A DNA stretch of 64,000 nt, taken from assembly GCA_028386065.3 (NCBI GenBank), contig JAKUCV010001924.1, forward strand, positions 1 to 64,000, read 5' to 3'. The notes under the pieces were generated by a model that saw only the letters and a list, made by a program, of their open reading frames with translations, had not been told where the DNA came from and made no database searches. This DNA comes from Turnera subulata. Its lineage: Eukaryota > Streptophyta > Magnoliopsida > Malpighiales > Passifloraceae. The translations under genes and the position numbers were made by a program. This document shows, in pieces, positions 56,762-64,000 of the stretch (positions are counted from its first letter, which is position 1; the number at the start of each line of letters is the position of its first letter).

Positions 56762-57721
56762 TTACTTGCATGATCCAATCCCTTTAACAGCAACTTTAGA
56801 GTTGTTTCCCACATATATCCATTTTGCTCCACGTGTGACACGCCGAAAGTCAACAAAGGCATCACGTTCCCGCGCTATGTGGTCCGTGGCTCCTGAGTCT
56901 ATAATCCACATAGGATTAGATTCAGTTAGAAAAACAGAGCTAGAAACACAAAGTTCACTAGCATAAGCAGTTGAAAGTACCTTTTTCTTAGGCTCAGTGC
57001 AATCACGAGCATAGTGGCCCTTTTGGTTACAGTTATAGCACTTCACACGTGCCATATTGGTACTTCGTCGCTTCTTTTTGCCTTGTTGTTCGATCTTGGG
57101 CTTCTTTCTCGGGTGAGCTGGCCCAATTTTCTTTCCCCAATGCTTTGTCTTCGAACCACCCTTGGGCTTGGAAGTTGCCATATGCAATTCAGCATGTGGC
57201 TTACCAGCCTCACACCTTTCCTCTTCCAACTCAAGGTGCTTCCGGACATCTTCCAGATTGTTGATTCGAACATTATGGGTGAGATGCATTTTCATCTGCT
57301 CCCAGTCATCGGGCAAAGAACGTATGATTGCTTGGATTTGTTGTTCATCAATTAGGACATGCCCAGAATTCCTCAATTCCTTGATCATATTGGCCATGTG
57401 CCTCATATGTTGTTTCATAGTATGACCTGGATTTTTCTTGTAGGAATCAAACTTGATTGTCAAGGACCTTAACTTTGTCACAGATAAGGTACTGTAACTT
57501 GTTTTCAAAGCATTCCAAACAGCCATAGCATTTGGAAGGTCCTTGCAATCTAGGAAAATGTCCTCTTCCACTGTGCTCCGCAACGTACGCCGAGCAGTGG
57601 AATCCTTTTTCTTCCAAGCATCATAAGCTTCACGGTCACGCCTATGCTGAGCTGTATTTCCAGCTTCAAGCTCATCCATGACATGATTTATTGCCTCAAG
57701 AGCCTCTTGCTCTTCCAGCAC
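56762..57721 (-). pseudogene. Copia gag with zinc knuckle and start of protease
   Basis: A 319-codon frame. The UBN2-type gag contains VWNALKTSYST and MRHMANMIKELRNSG. A CCHC knuckle CYNCNQKGHYARDC lies near residue 228. The protease active site MWIIDSGATDH is near residue 270. The frame is lost at 56762 before the pre-integrase part. Confidence 0.9.
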
Positions 57722-58204
57722 ATACTGGATTTTCAGACTCTAGACTTCATAATTATCGTCATTTAGCTTCAACCCTTTGTTGAGCTCCTCGATAATTGCA
57801 CTTATAGCAGTAATCATTTTCTTTAAACAAAAGAATAAAGACAAAATTAGAATCATAAAACACAAGGATTTAATGTTCACATACATATATGTCATTATGC
57901 AAAGCTATAATTAATTAAGCTAATAGACATATGTTTAACCCGGAATCGAAAGTTCACTACGTTCCCAATCATCTTCCTAAGGTTAAATACATAAAGAAAA
58001 TTAGCCCAATTAATTAAGTAAGCTAAGCATTTAAATTATGCTTTCATGCAACGTATTTGTTAAAGCATAATATTTTTGTGCTAAACAATTTAACACGTGT
58101 ATTAAATGTCAAACTAATTAACATTTGTATGATGTTAAACTAATTAACATATACAACATATCATTGCAGCATCATTTATATAATATTTGCAAAATTACTT
58201 AACA

Positions 58205-58320
58205 AAACAGGAAACCTTGCTTGGTGGTTAGGAGATGTTTGTTCCTCCTTGAGGTCACGAGTTCAAATCTCGTTGCCTACTTTCTACCCCATTTATACAT
58301 TTAATCTTTTTTTTTAAAAA
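58205..58320 (+). mobile_element. Possible SINE in the copia leader
   Basis: Box A-like TGGTGGTTAGGAG (58223-58235) and box B-like GAGTTCAAATC (58259-58269) in tRNA-like spacing, then a T run and an A run. It sits in the leader, antisense to the copia element. A diverged tRNA relic is the alternative. Confidence 0.4.
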
Positions 58321-59103
58321 AAAAACTTTGCTGCTCCCTTTAAAAAAAACGCATGCACCCACTTGCAAGTTCACGTGTACTCAAAACAAGGAGAGCATCT
58401 CTGTTACTTTTAAAACAACTTGCATATGTAGACTAAAAATTTACCGTTATCAAATGCACTGTACACAATGCATGGGAGAAATGAAAAGGATGAAGCATCT
58501 TTTACTTTCCAAGAAAAAAAGGTTCACGCCCATAGAGGAAGTGTTGCAAACTTTTTTTTTCTCTCTTTTAAGGAAAACAAATTTCCAACTTCATCAGTCT
58601 TCAATTCTTCATCAGTCTTATTTTGCACTCACAGTTGCAAAAAAGAAAAATTACTGAAAAAACAAAAAAAAAAGGGTCTTCTTCTTCTCACACACAAAAA
58701 AAAACACCTTGAAGTTCTTAAATTGTGACGTTGAAGATATCGTCAGTGGGGAAGAACACCACAAATGGGGACTTCTCGCATGCCCCGACAGCAGCCATCT
58801 GCCACCAGAGGCTTGCGTCACCATCACAGATTTAGGGGGTCTTAACAAACCGGGAACCACCATGGAGACTCTGCGCCGCCGTGAGCAGCGGATTCCAGAA
58901 GAGTTAATCTCGACTTTTCTGGTTCAACAACCACAAGGTTTCTTCACAGTTTTTGTTCATGATATGCACATGTCCAAAAAAAATATGTATGTAGTTCATT
59001 TGCACAAGAGCATATCAATGCATGCGTGGTAATAAAGTCAACCATACAGAAAAAAAAATGATGCATGTCATATACTTGTAGTCATTCCAGAAACCGAGCC
59101 TTT

Positions 59104-59118
59104 CAGCTCCGCTACCAA
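59104..59118 (-). other. Primer binding site
   Basis: Minus strand TTGGTAGCGGAGCTG directly after the 5' LTR; initiator tRNA-Met type with changes. Confidence 0.6.
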
Positions 59119-59525
59119 TGAAGGAAAGCATAGTACAGGAAACTTACTTCTATTTCCTAGCGATGCAGCGGAAGCAGGATCGGGAGCTTAGCTCGATTTA
59201 CCGGTCGGAGGAAGTCGTCACGGTTTGTTGGATCGACTTCCGAGTCTCCACAACCTAAACCCTCTTTTACTGTGCCCTCAAGGTTTTCTGTATGTGTCTG
59301 CCTTGGTTTTTTCCTGGCTTGCTCTATCACCCGTTGGATAAGCAATTTATAGGAAAAATATGGTTGCCTGGTTGTTGAAATATTCCTTCACTTTTCTTTA
59401 CAACAAAGCACTAATTATTCTGCACCCATTGTGGGTGAACGGATTATATTGCTTCATTAGTAAAGGTCCCTACAGTCTATCATGACTGTGCACCTTGTGG
59501 GTGTACTTATCGTTTTACTCCAACA
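59119..59525 (-). repeat. 5' LTR of copia element (52244-59525)
   Basis: 407 bp, TGTTGGAGTAAAACG at its minus-strand start. Confidence 0.92.
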
Positions 59526-59623
59526 ACCTAAATTTTTGATTGATGGAACCTAACAGTATATACAAGGGAAGTGCGGACTATTATGTGCTTTTTTTTTTTT
59601 TTTTATTCTAATCGATGTGTTTA

Positions 59624-61015
59624 TTAACTGATCATGAGAAAGAGGGTGTACATTGCCATGCTGGAAAGGTCCAGCATGCCCCAAAAATTATGTGCCAAGA
59701 GGTAAAAAAATGATGAAGTAACAGGAGCGTATACCGCGTGCATGAAATGTGCATGCATGCACCAATTGTACCAGGAAAATTCTATAGTGGTATTTTTTTG
59801 ATATAAAAAAAAAATACCACAAAAGTAATATGGTATCTGATATCTCATTTCACAAAAGTAAAAAAAAAAAAAGAAGAGAGAAGAAAACAGAAAATAGAAA
59901 TGGTGCATGCTCATTATAATTACGTAAAACGCAACTGAGAATTTGATACATGTATTAAGATAAACAAGGGTACAATTAATTAAGAAGAGAAAAGAGAATA
60001 GATCACACAGCACAAGAATTAATGACTGATGAAAGGAAGGGAGGGAAATATGCTGGCTTCCGTCATCCGCGTGGCTGGTTTTGATGGTGCCATTAACAAA
60101 GGTATCTTGGTGTGTGTAGGAGAAAGGGACCTGGAATGAGGAGCCGGATGCCTTGAGATTGACCGTCACCGAAGTGGTTGGGGGCACGAGAGCATTGTAC
60201 TTAGTTTTGACGTGATGGGTTAACTTCAGAGTGTCTCCCCACTTGTAAGGAAGACCAGTAAAGCTATCTCCAAACACCACGGAGTTGTCATCGACAATGG
60301 CCGGGAATGGAGAGCTAATGGTCGGTGCAACGATATTAATGTTGCTAAGGTTGTCCGGACTGGTGAAAGTCCAGGTGCCGGTTCGGGTGTGGAGGTAATC
60401 CAGCGTCACCTCTGTCTCTTCACTGCTGTGGGCGTCGTCATTGACAACAGTTGTGTTGGCCAAGTCATGGAGCGGGGTTAGATCATCAGGATTAATCTTG
60501 GCATCCTCCACCACAAATTTGACATCAAGGATTTCCCTACGGAGAGGAGTGCTGCCCACATCCGCGATTGTGAAATCATCTAGGCCCTCCCCGACAGGAT
60601 CTCTTGTCAGAATCAAGCAGAGTGCCAAGGGTTCAGCAACCCTCCACGCACAAGCATACGATCCTGTCTGGACATGCTGCAACCGAACCCTGCCTTCCGG
60701 CAGCAAGATGGGCTTGAACAAGGTGCAGGTGAGTTTGGATGTGTCTTCTTCCGGTTCATCCGCATCTGCCCCAAGCCACTGCAGTGCCTCGGGCCTTCTC
60801 CAGTATTTGTTGTTGTAGCAAGATTTCAAGTTCACAAACTGCCAAAGCCCAGTCGTCCTTGCTGGCTCTGCTTCAAAAACTGTGGGTAGGCTTACATCCT
60901 CCCCGGACAATTTCAGCATCCCATGTACCTGCCCTACGCTTTGGTCAACGAAGGACAGGTATTTGTTGTTATAGGAGGAGAAGAGTGTGAAAAATTCTGG
61001 AATTGGAAGTGCCAT
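59624..61015 (-). CDS. Amaranthin-type lectin fused to an aerolysin-like domain, C-terminus apparently lost
   Basis: A 463-codon minus frame with ATG at 61015. Residues 1 to about 150 look like an agglutinin (amaranthin) beta-trefoil: repeated YNNKYLSF / CYNNKYWRR, with TGLWQFVNLKSCY and RLQHVQTGSYACAW. Residues about 160-318 resemble the aerolysin-like beta-pore domain attached to many plant amaranthins: LDVKFVVEDAKI, TWTFTSPDNLSNI, FGDSFTGLPYKWGD and FQVPFSYTHQDTFVNGT. After residue 318 (near 60062) the frame turns into AT-rich, hydrophobic read-through unlike the family; the usual last 20 or so residues are not found, so the gene is probably truncated or frameshifted there. Amaranthin domains bind GalNAc-type glycans. 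A role in stress or defence is inferred from the family. No signal peptide is seen. Confidence 0.78.
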   Translation of the reverse strand: MALPIPEFFTLFSSYNNKYLSFVDQSVGQVHGMLKLSGEDVSLPTVFEAEPARTTGLWQFVNLKSCYNNKYWRRPEALQWLGADADEPEEDTSKLTCTLFKPILLPEGRVRLQHVQTGSYACAWRVAEPLALCLILTRDPVGEGLDDFTIADVGSTPLRREILDVKFVVEDAKINPDDLTPLHDLANTTVVNDDAHSSEETEVTLDYLHTRTGTWTFTSPDNLSNINIVAPTISSPFPAIVDDNSVVFGDSFTGLPYKWGDTLKLTHHVKTKYNALVPPTTSVTVNLKASGSSFQVPFSYTHQDTFVNGTIKTSHADDGSQHISLPSFHQSLILVLCDLFSFLFLINCTLVYLNTCIKFSVAFYVIIMSMHHFYFLFSSLFFFFFYFCEMRYQIPYYFCGIFFLYQKNTTIEFSWYNWCMHAHFMHAVYAPVTSSFFYLLAHNFWGMLDLSSMAMYTLFLMIS

Positions 61016-61063
61016 TTCCTTTCTTTCTCTGCCTTATTATACCCCCAGCATCCAAATACCCCC

Positions 61064-61072
61064 CTTTTTATA
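61064..61072 (-). promoter_or_regulatory. TATA box of the lectin gene
   Basis: Minus strand CCGCTATAAAAAGGGG, about 50 bp upstream of the ATG at 61015. Confidence 0.6.
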
Positions 61073-62532
61073 GCGGCAAAAAAGGAAAACCCGCATTCTT
61101 AATTATTTCTTTCAGATTTTTTTTCTTTCTTTTCTTAAAAATTTCTTTTCCATAACCAGATTTTATTTTTTTAAAATTTTTTTTTCCATCCTACATCTCC
61201 CTCCACCACGTATTTTTGTCCCTTTTATTTTTTAAGGACCACTTCTGAAAACAAAAATAATCACTGCCAATATATGGCTCAAAAAAGATAAGAATTATAT
61301 ATATTAGATCTAATCATATAAGGGCCTACACAGACTGAAAAAAAATATGTACCTTTTTTATTCTCTTGTATCGTTTTTTTTCCTGTTAATTCCTCTTTAA
61401 CAAAAATGAGAAAGGACATTTTTAGTTTGCAATCTGGCTTGGCGAGTCTGGTGCAAGTTGTGTCATTGATATATGGGGTGTTCAATGGTGTCCACTGGCA
61501 AAAGTTTGAAGATTTTGTCCTGCAATGAACATTCCTGTTAGCATCAAAAAAATTGGACATTCCTGTCTCCATGTAGCAGCAGTCGTTCTTCGAGGTACAT
61601 TATCGGTATAGCTGCCCTCATAACTATTTGGCTCATAAGGAACCGAAGGGTCTTTAATTGATATAGCACAACTGCTTGTCCCTTGTACACGCTACCTTCT
61701 AAAGATCAGATCCAACGCTAAGCGAATCCGCAGCTGGAAAGGACTTAAAAGATGCTTCAATTGTCTTGAATCTTCACAACAGTGCACAAGTGATTGCTGG
61801 AATAGTCTGTACATACCTTATGTGTGTTTTCATCAGTGTTTTTAGCGTGTTTTTTTTTTTGTTATATATGTACTCCTTGTAATTATTTCTGTGGTCTTTA
61901 AAATAGTCTTTTCGTTAGTAAAAACTGAAAACGGACATATGTGTATACCAAAACAAAACAATATTTTCTATGTTTCCCATTAATTTCTCTATCATGCACC
62001 GCCTATGTGTATGGACCACGTATATGTTTGCGTATGGACCAATGTATGCCTATGGACCACGTATATATTGCATGCGCTCTTCTACAACCACAAATTGAGA
62101 AATCTCTTCTGCATTGGTTATCTTTAGAAATTATCTTGTGTGTGCCAAAAAAAATATTAGAACTAAACTCCATCAACTTACCGGAGAGTATAAAGGATAT
62201 ATAATATTTCAATTAGTTCTCCAACTAACAATTTTAAGACAAGATTATATATTTTTACTGCCCTCAGATACTTTAACTTCTATGATTAATTTTTTTTCCA
62301 TACTTCCGATTCAGTTTGGGTTACACAAACACAAAAAGTAGGTCAAGTTGTGACCAACGTAGTCTCTGACACCATTGAAGAGGTAATTTTTAACCAACTT
62401 ATTAATTTCTCAATGTAGTCGAGAGTTTCTCTCTCTAAAAAATTTTCTCGAGAAAACTCAGTTCCTTACACGAATTTTCTAGGGGAAATTTCATGACTAC
62501 TCTTTTCCTTTCCTCTTTTCCATTGTTCTTTC
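61073..62532. other. Gene-free upstream region of the lectin gene
   Basis: AT-rich, with no coding motif. It holds one micro-retroposition scar (61526-61566). Probably the lectin promoter and spacer up to the LTR at 62533. Confidence 0.5.
61526..61566 (+). mobile_element. Micro-insertion: LINE tail of about 15 bp with a 13-bp target duplication
   Basis: TGAACATTCCTGT (61526-61538) and TGGACATTCCTGT (61554-61566, one change) flank TAGCATCAAAAAAAT, the tail motif of the LINE fragment ending at 50745. Confidence 0.6.
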
Positions 62533-64000
62533 TGAAGCACCCCGACCCGTATTTACCGTAACACAGTAAACACGTGCCGAAACTATTCATTATGATAGAA
62601 CAGACAGTACATCGTGCAAATATTATACAATAGCAACTATCAATACAACTGTCACCCACACTCGGGGACCATTATTCAATCCAAACACAGTGCTCTCAGC
62701 AGCAGCAGATAGTATCAGTAATATACATATCACAGGAAATCAACAGTACAACGATATATATCACATAGCAGCGGAAATGTAGTACAGCATCATAAGCAAT
62801 AGAATAGCAGCGGAAGACTTATGCACATGCAACGGTGGTATGGATCCGGAGTCAGGTGGAGAAGAGAGCAGCAGCCATCGAACGTCGTACCTGAACTACG
62901 GAAACAACTTAACCTACGGGATGAAACCCCGCAGGCGAGGGGTGAGTCCGAAGTGCTCACCGACCAAGGATAAACAGTGATATGCAAGCAACCGTAATAC
63001 TTAAAAGCAAACACAGACAAGCAACAACATATCAACAACTGAATCAAGGCCAAAAGAATGCTTAATTATTATCACCAATTTTATCTTCCGGGCCCCCGTC
63101 ACTGGACAAGCTAGGGTCGTACCTGGTAATCAATTAATTCCGGATGCTAGGTCAACAACCAATCCTCATATCAAATCAACCGGATATTCGGCATATCCGA
63201 GCCACTGCGGATATTCGGCATATCCGAGCCACTGGGTATTCGGTATACCCCAACCTCAGGCGACGTCATGCCAACCAGATATTCGGCATATCTGAGCCTC
63301 TGCGGATATTCGGCATATCCGAGCCACCGCGGATATTCGGCATATCCGAGCCTCTGGGTATTCGGTATACCCTAACCACAGGCATGACGGGCCAACCAAC
63401 CAAAAACCGACCATAGCATCCCCGAATTAATTTTCAAACCATCGGGTCGTACCACTACTTTCCACATGACAATTATAACAACATCTCAAATCAATCCCAA
63501 TCTCAATTCCAATTTCATATTCCAATTTCTTTTTCACAATTTCCACAGTCAATAGTTCAACATCAATCTCAGCATAATATCCACATAGTCAACATCACAG
63601 TTCAAAGCAACAATAATATCCACAACAGTCAACCAGCAAACATTCAACAATTCAGCAGTTCAATCGAACAACAAAGCACACAAGGTATTACAGGCAACAT
63701 AACAAGGGTTATCCATCCTCACCTTAGCCGTTTATCAGATATGAATTACTTCTTCAGGTTCCACAGCAGGTTCCTCAAGCAACTGTTCAATATCAATTCC
63801 TATATAACAAATGATCGACATACTCACATAAGATGCACAACAATTATATGCAAATGATATGCAATACCGTAAATATAACGTTAACCCGGCTCGATCTCGG
63901 TTACCCCGTTATCATCATCATTCACCATGTATTTTCTAGGTGTCAAAATACTTTTCCCGGTATTATTCCGGTATTAATACTTTGGTAAAAACCTTTCCAA
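62533..64000 (-). mobile_element. Partial chromovirus-like LTR, running out of the window to the right
   Basis: On the minus strand the LTR ends ...CGGGTCGGGGTGCTTCA at 62533, like the LTR ends at 31095 and 36104. No primer site follows, so this is the outer 3' end of an element or a solo LTR. Shared blocks with the 28.7-kb element: GTGAGCACTTCGGACTCACC (62940-62960 region), CTTGTCCAGTGACGGGGGCC (63093-63113 region), the exon-like cassette (63723-63799) and a hairpin array (63182-63373). Confidence 0.8.
63182..63373 (-). repeat. Array of seven covarying hairpins in the LTR
   Basis: GGATAT-TCGGC-ATATCC at 63182, 63209, 63304 and 63331; AGATAT-TCGGC-ATATCT at 63277; GGGTAT-TCGGT-ATACCC at 63234 and 63356. 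Each change in one arm has its partner change in the other. Units are separated by GAGCCACTGC-like spacers. Confidence 0.8.

Larger units (their letters stand above)
52244..59525 (-). mobile_element. Nearly complete Ty1/copia element
   Basis: LTRs at 59119-59525 (5') and 52244-52653 (3') with perfect ACCTA duplication (52239-52243 and 59526-59530). The LTRs differ at about a dozen sites in 410, so insertion is fairly recent. Primer site TTGGTAGCGGAGCTG follows the 5' LTR; GTGTGAGTGGGAGA precedes the 3' LTR. Gag-pol is almost continuous with two nonsense changes and a few shifts. It separates the LINE fragment from the 3' side of the lectin gene. Confidence 0.93.

Noticed and set aside
58223..58269. 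Functional tRNA gene
   Set aside because: Box A and B are present but no cloverleaf or intact acceptor stem; SINE-like body and tail.
59624..60061. C-terminal transmembrane-rich tail of the lectin
   Set aside because: Looks like translated 3' noncoding sequence, rich in runs of T/A and unlike the family.

Overview
The window is nuclear DNA from a flowering plant, most likely a eudicot. The evidence is plant LTR retrotransposons (Ty1/copia, chromovirus-like and Tat-like), plant L1-type LINEs with RNase H tails, a CYP71-type cytochrome P450 with one intron, and an amaranthin-type lectin gene. No rRNA, functional tRNA, CRISPR or bacterial-style operon was seen. I cannot name the species from sequence alone.

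Only two host-type genes are visible. A CYP71-like P450 lies at 4002-5846 (+). It carries an assembly scar: a single N flanked by a 217-bp perfect repeat. Its promoter side has a Mutator-type MITE and a 64-bp tandem duplication. An amaranthin-lectin/aerolysin-like gene lies at about 61015-60062 (-). It has a TATA box but seems to have lost its C-terminal end. Almost everything between them is transposable element.

Layout: 1-2438, part of a chromovirus-like LTR (-). 3072-3847, MITE. 6361-12612, a decayed copia element (5-bp TSD CTATT) holding an antisense, TATA-equipped gene. 12867-17350, a LINE (-) with a perfect 17-bp TSD. 17454-25761, a copia element whose leader holds ten pairs of a 12-bp palindrome. 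25762-48936, one LINE broken by a series of insertions: a 5'-truncated LINE tail (27375-27580), a non-autonomous chromovirus-like LTR element (28704-36104, TSD TATGG), a LINE that kept ORF1 but lost endonuclease and RT (38557-41369), and a non-autonomous Tat-like element (41517-48614, TSD GAAAC) that itself contains a solo copia-type LTR (45775-47272, TSD ATCAA). 50318-50512, a SINE. 50745-52243, a LINE 3' fragment. 52244-59525, a fairly young copia element (-, TSD ACCTA). 62533-64000, another chromovirus-like LTR (-).

The least expected signals are these. A conserved antisense gene occurs in two unrelated LTR elements; it joins a novel N-terminal domain to a truncated LINE-endonuclease-like domain, and both copies originally ended at the same residue. 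In the 28.7-kb element it lies beside a second antisense ORF with its own TATA box and a 13-bp inverted repeat. The copia leader has an array of paired AACATCGATGTT palindromes. Chromovirus-like LTRs carry arrays of small hairpins whose stems covary. The Tat-like element has one long ORF with a C-terminal membrane hairpin and two satellite-like arrays. Two retroposition scars consist of little more than the LINE tail. All family assignments come from reading motifs by eye; no database search was run.
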